A program made the translations under genes and the position numbers. A stretch of 64,000 nucleotides of DNA from Leuconostoc gasicomitatum LMG 18811 (GTDB lineage Bacteria > Bacillota > Bacilli > Lactobacillales > Lactobacillaceae). The notes beneath the pieces are model-generated. The model was not told the DNA's origin, made no database searches, and was given only the letters and a program-made list of their open reading frames with translations. The stretch spans positions 1 to 64,000 of the forward strand of contig NC_014319.1 of NCBI RefSeq assembly GCF_000196855.1, in the 5' to 3' direction. Of this stretch, positions 30,440 through 39,028 are shown in pieces. The first letter of the stretch is position 1. Each line of letters opens with the position of its first letter.

Positions 30440-30702
30440 GTACTTATTAAATTGATTGCATAGAGAGCTAATGATTGGTGAAAATTAGTATCATGGGAAT
30501 TTGGAAAATGGTCTTGGAGTTAAAATGATGTGAGCATAGCGTTTGTTAATGTCGTTCGGTTACACCCGTTAAAGTGTCAGAGTATCGTATTTTTATGCCG
30601 TACTTAGTAAGCGTATCATAGTGATTTGATGCGGAAACCGGGTGGTATCACGATTTAATTCGTCCCGCAACTTTGATAAAACAAAGTTGCGGTTTTTTGT
30701 TG
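30440..30702 (+). ncRNA. T-box riboswitch leader, probably methionine-specific
   Basis: The leader has a Stem I region starting GAGAGCTAATGATTGG, the T-box sequence GGGTGGTATCACG at 30640-30652 with CGTCCC at 30661-30666 to form the antiterminator, and a competing terminator (CGCAACTTTG with its complement and a T run, 30666-30698). Uncharged tRNA pairing with the T-box favours readthrough. ATG triplets in the 3' side of Stem I (GTTAAAATGATGTGAGC) and the downstream MetQ-like gene suggest methionine; the specifier assignment is inference. Confidence 0.9.
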
Positions 30703-30741
30703 TCGTAATGCAGTTTTTAAAAATAGAAGTGGGAGATAGAC

Positions 30742-30822
30742 ATGGGAAATAAAGTGGTGAGTGACCAAGCTATTGCAAAGCGGTTGACTAAAGAGAGGGC
30801 TGATGTAGTTGCGCTTTTTTAG
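30742..30822 (+). pseudogene. 26-codon 5' ghost of a deleted gene (M20 peptidase-like)
   Basis: After the T-box terminator comes a good ribosome site (GGGAGA) and an ATG frame of 26 codons, MGNKVVSDQAIAKRLTKERA then DVVALF, ending in TAG. The text resembles the N-terminus of M20-family amidohydrolases, which in related bacteria accompany metQ behind Met T-boxes. The remainder appears deleted before metQ. The family call rests on a short stretch and on context. Confidence 0.45.
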
Positions 30823-30921
30823 TATTGTCAGATGTAAACCATAGATAATCAATTTTAATAGACGGTAGTAAGCGATTTTCATTGAAAACGGTTATCTAGT
30901 AAATAATTTTAAGGACTATTA

Positions 30922-31782
30922 TTGCTTAGGAAAAAAATAATCATTGCAGTGATAATTGTTATAGCGGTGGCCAGTACTGCCATATTTGTGTACCAACGTC
31001 CAACAGATACGAACGCAAAATCTGAAATAACGGTTGGTGCTATTGGATCTGACGCGCAAACTTGGCAATACATTGCTAAACTATCAGAAACAAAGGAAAA
31101 AAATATTAAAATTGTCGTTAAAAACTTTACTGATGGTGTATCTTTAAACACCGCCACAGCTGAAGGTCAGATAGACGTCAATGCTTTCCAATCGTATGCT
31201 TATTATAATGCTTATAATAAAAGTAACAAAAATAATCAATTGGCAGCATTAGGGACGACATACCTGGAACCAATGGGTATCTATTCGAATAAATATAAAG
31301 ACATAAGAGATATACCAAATGGTGCGACAATTGCAATTGCTAATAATGCGGCCAACACGTCACGGGGCTTACGTTTATTAGAAAAATCTGGCTTGATTAC
31401 GTTGCAGTCTGATTTTGGTAGTTTATCTGGCGTAAATGCGATTAAAAATAATCCACATCATCTCAAATTTAAGGAAATAGATGATACTACTGGACCACAT
31501 GTGTTTAAGGATCCCGATATTGCTGCTGCTTTAATTGGCAACACGATTGCTTTGGAAGGTAAGCTCAATGTTTTAAAGGATACTATTTTTTACGAAAGAA
31601 TTAATCAGTCAACAAAAGATAATATCAACATTTTAGCAACTACGGCAAAGGAAAAAAATAATAAAAAATTTAAGCAACTAGTTCAACTGTATCATAGTCA
31701 AGCTGCTCAAAAATATATTAGTCGCAAGTTTGATAACACAAAAACTGAAGTCAACAAACCAATCAGTTATTTATCCAATTAA
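30922..31782 (+). CDS. metQ: MetQ/NlpA-family methionine-binding protein
   Basis: This 286 aa NlpA-family protein binds methionine for a MetNI transporter. The mature part has VKNFTDGVSLNTATAEGQID, VNAFQSYAYYNAYN, YSNKYKDIRDIPNGATIAIANNA and NNPHHLKFKEIDD. The TTG start at 30922 follows AAGGA by 6 bases. The N-terminus is an uncleaved-looking helix (residues 5-23) without a lipobox cysteine, unlike usual MetQ lipoproteins. metN and metI are not adjacent, so it must work with a transporter encoded elsewhere. The T-box upstream ties it to amino acid starvation. Confidence 0.88.
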   Translation: MLRKKIIIAVIIVIAVASTAIFVYQRPTDTNAKSEITVGAIGSDAQTWQYIAKLSETKEKNIKIVVKNFTDGVSLNTATAEGQIDVNAFQSYAYYNAYNKSNKNNQLAALGTTYLEPMGIYSNKYKDIRDIPNGATIAIANNAANTSRGLRLLEKSGLITLQSDFGSLSGVNAIKNNPHHLKFKEIDDTTGPHVFKDPDIAAALIGNTIALEGKLNVLKDTIFYERINQSTKDNINILATTAKEKNNKKFKQLVQLYHSQAAQKYISRKFDNTKTEVNKPISYLSN

Positions 31783-31845
31783 TTAGTGTTGCGTTGGCAA
31801 TTGGCAGAGAAGCTTAAAGTGGCTTTTGATACAATCATATGTTCA

Positions 31846-31886
31846 AAAACAACGTGAATCCTAATTAATAGGATTCACGTTGTTTT
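31846..31886. terminator. Bidirectional terminator after metQ
   Basis: An 18-bp perfect stem (AAAACAACGTGAATCCTA and its complement) around ATTAA; also usable by the AraC-type gene on the minus strand. Confidence 0.9.
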
Positions 31887-31993
31887 GACTGTCAATATGA
31901 TATTTTATGATGGATTGTATAATATAATTGAGCGCCTATACAATAATTTAATATGAATTGACTGAAATAACCATAAAGAGTTAGCAGTTGTGT

Positions 31994-32848
31994 TTATTTT
32001 CTTATGAACAAGTTGTTTTTAGATGGTGTATTATGCGTATTTTTAAATTGTGAAGGGGCCATGCCAATGTATTTTCGAAAAGCTTTTGAAAAGTGAACAT
32101 AACTCGTATAACCACAGGATAACGCGACGAATTTAATTGATGTATCTGACTTGATCAACATTTCTTTAGCAGCACGTAATCGCGTAGTTGTTAAATATGT
32201 TTTGGGACTGACTTGTAGATAAATCTTAAAGATTCGAAATAAGTAGGTACGATCAATACCTAGATAATTAACGACATCAGTGATTGTGATTGGTGTATCG
32301 TAATTATTTTGAATGTATTGTGTTGCTTTTAATATTAATATTTTTTGAGGATTTGAATTAGTAGACTTAGTTGCATTAAATGTTGTACGTAATGCGTTTA
32401 TTAAGCTGATTAATTGTGAGGCATAATCTAAATCTTGCGTATGATCTAGATGAGACAGCTTTAAAATATTTTCAATTTCATCTTTAACAATTGGAGCTTG
32501 GGTTACTGTAAATACTGGATTTTCATCTGTTAGTGAAACAGTATCCATTAGTGATTTAACATAGTCACCCGTAAAGCGAACCCACATAGTTGTCCAAGGG
32601 TCATTATAATCAGCAATCATATTAACAAGAATGCCTGGTTGACAGTAAAACATACTACCAGCTTGCAGATGATATTTTTGGCCGTTGCTGATAAAAGTAC
32701 CTTTTCCAGATAATACTAAATGAAGCATATAACCTGAACGTGCACCAGGCCCATAATGATGACCAGGTGTGGCAGGATCTACACCACCAGAGGACAGGTA
32801 TAGGTATGGATTGCTGAGAGAGTTGTTGAACACATATAATTTTGTCAA
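31994..32848 (-). CDS. AraC-family regulator of the PTS/GH32 operon
   Basis: This MsmR/RafR-type regulator has an N-terminal cupin sugar-sensing domain (HLVLSGKGTFISNGQKYHLQAGSMFYCQPG) and a C-terminal AraC double HTH (ITITDVVNYLGIDRTYLFRIFK and IKFVALSCGYTSYVHFSKAFRKYIGMAPSQFK). The TTG at 32848 lies 5 bases after AAGGTGG and is preferred; a GTG at 32857 falls inside that site. The product is 284 aa. It is divergent from the PTS operon and is the likely sugar-responsive activator. Confidence 0.9.
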   Translation of the reverse strand: MTKLYVFNNSLSNPYLYLSSGGVDPATPGHHYGPGARSGYMLHLVLSGKGTFISNGQKYHLQAGSMFYCQPGILVNMIADYNDPWTTMWVRFTGDYVKSLMDTVSLTDENPVFTVTQAPIVKDEIENILKLSHLDHTQDLDYASQLISLINALRTTFNATKSTNSNPQKILILKATQYIQNNYDTPITITDVVNYLGIDRTYLFRIFKIYLQVSPKTYLTTTRLRAAKEMLIKSDTSIKFVALSCGYTSYVHFSKAFRKYIGMAPSQFKNTHNTPSKNNLFIRK

Positions 32849-32904
32849 TTTAGCCACCTTATTCTAAATCATCTTTTTGATAACAGTATGCAACATTATG
32901 ACAT

Positions 32905-32920
32905 TGTAAAAGCGCTTACA
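32905..32920. promoter_or_regulatory. cre-like site between the AraC gene and the PTS operon
   Basis: TGTAAAAGCGCTTACA is a 16-bp near-palindrome with the GCGC core of catabolite-responsive elements. Placed between divergent promoters, it suggests CcpA control of sugar uptake. Confidence 0.65.
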
Positions 32921-32989
32921 TTATAATAATATAAAGATGTAATTAATTGTAATTATAGCATATAGAATAAGGTTTGGGAGGAAAATGAT

Positions 32990-34447
32990 ATGGTAGATAA
33001 AAAGCAACAATATGACGCCTTTTCTGATGACGTTTTAAAATCTATTGGTGGTAAAGAGAATGTCATCGAGGCATTTCACTGTGCAACACGCTTGCGAATT
33101 AACTTGAAAGATACGGAGAAAGTTGATAAAGAAAGTTTAGGGGATCTGGATTTAGTTAAAGGAATCAATATTAATAGAAACCAACTACAGCTAATTATTG
33201 GACCTGGTTTAGTTGATGAGGTGACTGATGAGTTTATTTCATATACTGGGATTACAGATTTACAAGCACAAACAAACAACATAGCTCCAAATTCAGCAAA
33301 AAAAGAAAACGTTAGTTGGATATCACATTTTATTGATGATTTAACAGGTGTATTTACTGAGATACTACCAGGAATCTTAGCAGCTGGTATATTAATTGGA
33401 TTAAACAATCTTATGACACAAAAGATTGTAGGAAATCAATCAATTGTTAGCGCAATCCCTGGATTAAAAGGAATCAGTACAATAGTTAGCTATGGATCTA
33501 GTGGTATTTTTGCGCTATTGCCATTATTAGTTGTTTATTCTGCTACGAAACGCTACGGTGGGCGCCCAGTTATGGGTCTTGCTATGGGAGCTGTTATGAT
33601 GTCTGCTAGCCTTCCGTCTCTAAGTGATGTCAGCACTGGTGCTTCAAAAGCTGTTATTGCTGACATATTTGGATGGCAACTATCATTGTATAGTTTTGGT
33701 GGTCAAATTATTGTTGCATTAATAATGGGTTGGATTATTGCTAAAATAGATAATTATTTTCAAAAACATTTACCAGGAGTTATTCAATTTGTCTTGGCTC
33801 CTATGTTGACGATCTTAGTTTCAAGTTTTATCTTATTTATGGTCGTTGGTCCAATTGGCATGAGCCTGTCTTCATTGGTAACGAATTCACTTGTTTGGAT
33901 GTCAACAACATTTGGCATTGTGGGTTACATGATTTTTGGTGGCATTCAGCAACTTATTGTTATAACTGGATTGCATAACATGTTTGGTGCAGTTGAAGCG
34001 CAATTAATTGCAACAAAAGGAACTGATTTTTTAAATCCGTTGTTTAGTGTGGCATTGATGGGTCAAGGTGGTGGCGTACTAGCCTATATGTTCTTAAATA
34101 GGCATGATGCAAAGGCCAAAGAAATAGGTCTGTCATCTTTTTTCTCAATTCTGTTTGGCATTTCTGAACCAGCATTGTTTGGTATTAATATTAAATATCG
34201 TTATCCCTTAATTGGTGGTTGTTTTGGTGGGGCTATCGGAGCCGCTTATGTGTACTTGACTAAATTAACTGCTATTAGCTTTGGGACAACGGGATTACCC
34301 GGCATTGCTATTGCCTCGCCCAATAATAATGGTTATGTTAATTATCTTATTGCTAATTTAATCGGTATGGTATCAGGACTGATAATCACGTTGTTAGTCG
34401 CAAAATTTGTTAGGAAACACCATACTACTAATGCTGTTAAACAATAA
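32990..34447 (+). CDS. PTS IIBC component, sucrose/beta-glucoside type
   Basis: This 485 aa permease phosphorylates its sugar during import. The N-terminal IIB domain holds the phosphorylated cysteine in EAFHCATRLRINL (near residue 29); the IIC domain (from about residue 110) has ten membrane helices and GISEPALFGINIKYRYPLIGGCFGGAIG. It has no IIA domain; that is encoded by the third gene. The hydrolase between them is a GH32 enzyme, so sucrose or another beta-fructoside is the likely sugar. GGGAGGAAAATGAT precedes the ATG. Confidence 0.92.
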   Translation: MVDKKQQYDAFSDDVLKSIGGKENVIEAFHCATRLRINLKDTEKVDKESLGDLDLVKGININRNQLQLIIGPGLVDEVTDEFISYTGITDLQAQTNNIAPNSAKKENVSWISHFIDDLTGVFTEILPGILAAGILIGLNNLMTQKIVGNQSIVSAIPGLKGISTIVSYGSSGIFALLPLLVVYSATKRYGGRPVMGLAMGAVMMSASLPSLSDVSTGASKAVIADIFGWQLSLYSFGGQIIVALIMGWIIAKIDNYFQKHLPGVIQFVLAPMLTILVSSFILFMVVGPIGMSLSSLVTNSLVWMSTTFGIVGYMIFGGIQQLIVITGLHNMFGAVEAQLIATKGTDFLNPLFSVALMGQGGGVLAYMFLNRHDAKAKEIGLSSFFSILFGISEPALFGINIKYRYPLIGGCFGGAIGAAYVYLTKLTAISFGTTGLPGIAIASPNNNGYVNYLIANLIGMVSGLIITLLVAKFVRKHHTTNAVKQ

Positions 34448-34463
34448 ATAAAGGAGAACAAAA

Positions 34464-35966
34464 TTGCCTAAAACAACGCAAAATAAAAAAATACAGTTTC
34501 AAAATATGGTAACTAATTTGATTGATGTCGATCCTAGTATCGTAAACCAAGAGGAAATGTTAACTTCTGAAAGTCCATATCGAGAAAAATATCATATTGA
34601 ACCCCACTCAGGTATATTGAATGATCCTAATGGTTTTACCTATTTTAATAATGAATATCATTTGTTTTATCAATGGACACCACTGGCATTTACTAAAAAT
34701 CCTCACATATGGCACCATGGTTGGTATCATATGGCATCAAGAGATTTAATCCATTGGCGAGACTTAGGACCTGCGATAGAAAGCGACACAAATTTAGATA
34801 GTCATGGTACTTACTCAGGAAGTGGGTTGGTAGTTGATAATGATTTGTTTTTGATATACACCGGGAACACTTGGAACGCAAAATGGCAGCGCGTGCCATA
34901 TCAAGTTGGTGCAAAAATGACATCAATAGGTGAAATCACAAAATTAGGGAAACCATTCATTAGTGGACATCCGATGGGCTATACATCACATTTTCGCGAT
35001 CCAAAAATTTGGCAATCAAATGGTGACTACTATGCTATATTTGGTATTCAGAGAGAAAACTTAACCGGTGCGGCAATTATATATCAATCCAAAGATTTAC
35101 AAAACTGGCAGTTAAAAGGTGAAATCAAAACAAAGTATAATCATTTTGGTTATATGTGGGAATGCCCAGATTATTTTGAAATTGATAATAAAGGGGTGTT
35201 ACTCATTTCACCACAAGGATTGCAAGCAGAAAATGATAAGTATCAAAATATTTATCAGACAGGATATTTTGTTGGTACGAAGTTAAATTTGGATACACTG
35301 GCATTTGATCATGATGATTTTCAAGAACTAGATTCAGGATTTGATTTTTATGCCTCTCAGACAACTCTGGCACCAGATGGTCGTCGTATTTTATCAGCTT
35401 GGCTTGGTATATCAGAATTACATTATCCTACAGAAGCTTATCATTATGCTGGTGCGTTAGTTTTTCCGAGAGAGTTAACACTTCATAATGGAAAACTTAT
35501 TCAAAATCCAGTGCGTGAAATCAGTGAACTACGTCACGAGGAGCAAAATATTAATCTGGATATTACTTCTGCTCATATGATCAGTCATGGTGTTGCACAG
35601 GAAATAAAACTTGATGTTGATATGAAAAATACTGGACGTGTAAATATCTATTTATGTGCCAACAATACTAATAAACAATATACATGTTTGACTTTGGATC
35701 GTATTGAGCAACAAATAATACTTGACCGAACGCATTCAGGCATGACGCTCAATGTTGAAAATGGAAATATACGAAAAAGGCATCTAGGGATAGAAAAATC
35801 AGTACAATTAGATATTTTAATTGATCGCTCGTCAGTTGAGATATTTGTTAATAATGGCGAACTAGTGTTTACAGCCAGAATATTTCCTGATGAAGGGCAA
35901 GATAATGTTTTTATTGAGGCGGTGAGTGGTATTACTAAAATTGTTGGCAAAAAATGGTCCCTTTAA
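34464..35966 (+). CDS. GH32 beta-fructosidase, probably sucrose-6-phosphate hydrolase
   Basis: This 500 aa cytoplasmic GH32 enzyme lacks a signal peptide. It carries the nucleophile motif SGILNDPNG (near residue 50), the FRDPK transition-state motif (near 175) and the acid-base motif MWECPDYF (near 235), followed by a C-terminal beta-sandwich. It would split phosphorylated sucrose or a fructo-oligosaccharide into glucose-6-phosphate and fructose. It begins with TTG after AAAGGAGAAC. Operon with IIBC and IIA. Confidence 0.93.
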   Translation: MPKTTQNKKIQFQNMVTNLIDVDPSIVNQEEMLTSESPYREKYHIEPHSGILNDPNGFTYFNNEYHLFYQWTPLAFTKNPHIWHHGWYHMASRDLIHWRDLGPAIESDTNLDSHGTYSGSGLVVDNDLFLIYTGNTWNAKWQRVPYQVGAKMTSIGEITKLGKPFISGHPMGYTSHFRDPKIWQSNGDYYAIFGIQRENLTGAAIIYQSKDLQNWQLKGEIKTKYNHFGYMWECPDYFEIDNKGVLLISPQGLQAENDKYQNIYQTGYFVGTKLNLDTLAFDHDDFQELDSGFDFYASQTTLAPDGRRILSAWLGISELHYPTEAYHYAGALVFPRELTLHNGKLIQNPVREISELRHEEQNINLDITSAHMISHGVAQEIKLDVDMKNTGRVNIYLCANNTNKQYTCLTLDRIEQQIILDRTHSGMTLNVENGNIRKRHLGIEKSVQLDILIDRSSVEIFVNNGELVFTARIFPDEGQDNVFIEAVSGITKIVGKKWSL

Positions 35967-36019
35967 TGTGAAATGACGCTTGAAATGATAATGAATAAAT
36001 TTAGAAGAGGTAGTTGTTT

Positions 36020-36511
36020 ATGTTTAGTCTTTTTAAAAAACAAGAAATTGTCATGGATAATGACTTATACAGTCCGATACAAGGGGAGTTTTTAAACCTT
36101 GAAGAAGTAAGTGATCCAGTTTTTTCAGAGAAAACTATGGGTGATGGTTTTGCAATTCAACCAGATGGGGATGAACTACTTGTCAGTCCAGTCGCTGGAA
36201 AAGTGATGATGGTAGCTGCAACAAAACATGCGATTGGTATTCATATGGCTAATGGGTTGGATGTATTGTTACATTTAGGTTTAGATACTGTTAATATGGA
36301 TGGCAGTCCATTTAACATAAATATTAAAGTTGGCGATATTGTCAGTGCAAGGCAGCATCTTGGAACAATGGACTTAGAGAAAATTATTAGTGCTGGATAT
36401 GACACAACGATAATGGTTGTTATTACTAATATGAACATGTTAAAAACGTTATCTACCAATGACGGTAGATATCAAGCGGGTGACAAAGTTGGGGTAGTTA
36501 CAGTAAAATAA
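36020..36511 (+). CDS. PTS IIA component, glucose family
   Basis: This 163 aa IIA-Glc-type protein passes phosphate from HPr to IIB. The phospho-accepting His is in GLDVLLHLGLDTVNM (near residue 88), and the earlier conserved His in AATKHAIGIHMANG. The ATG at 36020 lies 9 bases after GAGG; an earlier TTG is too close. As the separate IIA of the operon it supplies the domain missing from the IIBC protein. Confidence 0.93.
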   Translation: MFSLFKKQEIVMDNDLYSPIQGEFLNLEEVSDPVFSEKTMGDGFAIQPDGDELLVSPVAGKVMMVAATKHAIGIHMANGLDVLLHLGLDTVNMDGSPFNINIKVGDIVSARQHLGTMDLEKIISAGYDTTIMVVITNMNMLKTLSTNDGRYQAGDKVGVVTVK

Positions 36512-36612
36512 TGGTGCTAAATACTTTTATCTATTGCTTGATAAGACATTAGTAAATAGACGTTGTAAATTTTTTTAGGTAATATTATTGAATAAAATGA
36601 GGCATTTAATGT

Positions 36613-36657
36613 AAAAAAATATGGGAAACCTTAACTAGAGGTTTCCCATATTTTTTG
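36613..36657. terminator. Terminator between the PTS operon and the double-HTH regulator
   Basis: AATATGGGAAACC and GGTTTCCCATATT pair around a 9-base loop, with A and T runs either side, so it can act both ways. Confidence 0.9.
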
Positions 36658-36667
36658 AAGTAAAACA

Positions 36668-37408
36668 TTAAGCATGCCAAGATGCTATATTATGATTAAC
36701 TAAGTAAGTGATGCGTGCTTGAAATTGTTCCAGTGGTTCAATTTCTGGTTGACTTAGCCAAATTGAAATAAAAGCGGTTAATATTTCGATTAAATAGGCT
36801 GTATCTAGATCGTTCTTTTTGATATCAGGGTTGTACTTTATGAGCAGTGATTGGTATTTGGTATTAATAAAGTGCATCCACACGCCTTTAATGTAAGGAC
36901 GTGTGTACAGAATATGTAAGGTTTCCTTTTTATGATAAAGCAGCGGTGCCATATCATTTATAAATATCGAGAGTACATCCTCATGATCGGATAAACGCTT
37001 CTCTACTCTGATTTTAATATCTTGATCAACTTTGTTGATGAGTGTATAGACTAGGTCATCATATGACGGGAAGTGATGCTGGACACGTTCTGCTGATACA
37101 CCAGATAATTGCTGAATAGTTTTCAAGTTTGGCGCTTCGTCTCGACTAGTTGCCATGCACTTTAAGAAAGATGACAAAATGAGTGTTTCCTCGTGATCTG
37201 TCGTTGCATCAATGTCCTTGGCAATAAAATAATTTAATGGTAAATCAAATGTATCAATGATAAGTAACATGATTTCAGTAGATGGATAGCCACGATGATT
37301 TTCCCAGTTAGATACAGATTGATAGGAAATATAGATTTTTGTGGCAAATTCTTGTTGTGTTAGATGATGCGCTGTACGTAAGTGTTTAATTTGATCCCCA
37401 ATAGTCAT
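36668..37408 (-). CDS. Regulator with XRE-type plus TetR-type DNA-binding domains
   Basis: This 246 aa protein opens with a Cro/XRE helix-turn-helix (IKHLRTAHHLTQQEFATKIYISYQSVSNWENHRGYPS, residues 7-43). From about residue 75 it reads like a TetR N-terminal domain: ILSSFLKCMATSR, then LKTIQQLSGVSAERVQHHFPSYDDLVYTLI, and an all-helical C-terminal part follows. So two different HTH units seem joined. It is divergent from nothing obvious; the cyclase gene lies 150 bp upstream on the same strand. Targets are unknown. Confidence 0.85.
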   Translation of the reverse strand: MTIGDQIKHLRTAHHLTQQEFATKIYISYQSVSNWENHRGYPSTEIMLLIIDTFDLPLNYFIAKDIDATTDHEETLILSSFLKCMATSRDEAPNLKTIQQLSGVSAERVQHHFPSYDDLVYTLINKVDQDIKIRVEKRLSDHEDVLSIFINDMAPLLYHKKETLHILYTRPYIKGVWMHFINTKYQSLLIKYNPDIKKNDLDTAYLIEILTAFISIWLSQPEIEPLEQFQARITYLVNHNIASWHA

Positions 37409-37561
37409 AATGTTTTTCCCCTGTAAAAATTAGTTTAATAATTATATTATACATTAAATATAATAGGATTAAATATAAAATAGTGATATTATGCACAATA
37501 TATAATATTGTACGCATTATAAGGTGAATCTATGTAATTACGAGACAAAATAAAAATGGCT

Positions 37562-38329
37562 TCATTTTAAAATAGCCATTGGTCTGACCCAACCAGCAGA
37601 GGCCTTATAAATATTAATTGGTTGGCAAATAATTGTGAAACCGTCATCGGGTAATAGATCTAGGTTGCCCATTTTTTCCATTTGATAATACGGGATTGTT
37701 GTGCCTGAATAATGACCTTCCCAAATAATAGAGGGGTCTTTTGTTTTAGCAAATTTTTCTGCTGTGAAATTAAAAGGGGCATCCCAACTCCAAGCATCAG
37801 TACCAACTACTTTGACACCACGTTCAGTTAAGTATAATGTGGCCTCACGTCCCATACCAACGCCTGAAGATAAGTAGTCATCTGCTCCATAACGGGCACC
37901 TGCAGCAGTATTGACAACAACAATATCGTCAGGTTTTAAAATATGATTAATGCGATTAAGCTCCTGCGCTACTTCACTAGCCGTAATCACATGTCCATTT
38001 TCAAAATGACGAAAGTCAAATTTTACCCCTTTACCTATAAAGTTTTCTAATGGGATCTCATCAATTGTTGGCATGGGCGAGCCATTGTCCTGTGTTGAAT
38101 TAAAGTGATAAGGCGCATCCATATGAGTTCCGGAATGGCTAGTCAGTTTGAGATTTTCTGAAGCCCAGCCCTCTTCATTTTTCAAATTTTTTGTGTTAAG
38201 GCCTTTAAATACACTTGCCATTTGTTTGGCACCTGCTGTGTGGTCACTATATTCAATTTCTGGTTTGGCTTCCTTGGGATCAGACGGAATACCTGCTTTA
38301 AGACTCACAGATAAATCAATAATTTTCAT
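37562..38329 (-). CDS. Cyclase-family metal-dependent hydrolase
   Basis: This 255 aa protein belongs to the cyclase/kynurenine-formamidase superfamily. It has the metal motif HSGTHMDAPYHF (HxGTHxDxPxH) near residue 65 and later GMGREATLYLTERGVKVVGTDAWSWDAP. Relatives hydrolyse amides or lactones such as N-formylkynurenine or isatin. The substrate cannot be read here. The ATG at 38329 is preferred because GAGG lies 9 bases before it; the ATG at 38335 is too close. No tryptophan-degradation neighbours are present. Confidence 0.88.
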   Translation of the reverse strand: MKIIDLSVSLKAGIPSDPKEAKPEIEYSDHTAGAKQMASVFKGLNTKNLKNEEGWASENLKLTSHSGTHMDAPYHFNSTQDNGSPMPTIDEIPLENFIGKGVKFDFRHFENGHVITASEVAQELNRINHILKPDDIVVVNTAAGARYGADDYLSSGVGMGREATLYLTERGVKVVGTDAWSWDAPFNFTAEKFAKTKDPSIIWEGHYSGTTIPYYQMEKMGNLDLLPDDGFTIICQPINIYKASAGWVRPMAILK

Positions 38330-38455
38330 AAGCATATCCTCTTCAAATTTTATTCTACAATTTACGATATCTCCATAACTTGAATGTGTTAATGATTATA
38401 TCATAATCTTTTGAAGGGTATGCTCAGTTTTTCCACTACTTTGTTTAGTCTATAT

Positions 38456-38549
38456 CACAGTAAACAATAAAAGTCACTAACATATTTTGGGACAAATGAT
38501 GAGTAAATATGTGAAAAATTAGGGGTTGTAGTTTGATAAACTATAATTT
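38456..38549 (+). repeat. Diverged promoter repeat, copy A
   Basis: About 94 bp that match copy B at 42730-42823 at roughly 86% by hand count. It contains ACATATTT and AAATATGT as an 8-bp inverted repeat and a promoter-like TTAGGG, 17 bases, TATAAT. No open frame follows copy A directly. Confidence 0.8.
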
Positions 38550-38590
38550 GGAGGATAGTAAAGATTGATTTAAAATTCTTAAATTGAGGC

Positions 38591-38649
38591 CTCTTGTGCT
38601 AAACAAATCATATAAAATTTGATACAAATGATGAGTTGTTTAGCACAGG
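38591..38649. repeat. Imperfect long inverted repeat downstream of repeat A
   Basis: TGTGCTAAACAA (38595-38606) and TTGTTTAGCACA (38636-38647) are perfect complements; flanking CCT/AGG and TCAT/ATGA extend the pairing. There is no T run, so it is not a plain terminator. It may be a structured RNA fed by the repeat A promoter. Confidence 0.6.
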
Positions 38650-38923
38650 ATATTTTAATTGACATGATGTGTGACGTATTGTAATAAAGTGCTATGAAAA
38701 TAACGGAAAGATTATTGGTATTGGATTGATGTTTAAATAATAACGTTGTTATATATCAGTTAGTTTGTCAAATTTATCCGATCATGAGAACGTGATAGTA
38801 ATTATTATATTAGGTATGCTATACTTCTTTGCATCAAAATAATTTTTACAATTTTCCAAGCATGTAACTTAGTATTGTAAAATCATGTAAATTGATCGTG
38901 AGATATGTTACAACTACTAATTA

Positions 38924-38994
38924 TAAGTCTTCAATGAGCTGTAGTAGTCTGCTAACAGATAAGTCATTATAGTTGCAGTTCATTGAAGACTTTT
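38924..38994. terminator. Large hairpin with T tail before the CPBP gene
   Basis: AAGTCTTCAATGA pairs with TCATTGAAGACTT across a 40-base loop; TTTTAATTAT follows. It would end transcripts from the repeat A side. The 38650-38923 stretch between the hairpins is AT-rich, and I see no gene there. Confidence 0.65.
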
Positions 38995-39028
38995 AATTAT
39001 GTAAATGTTGATTTAAGAGGGGATAATT

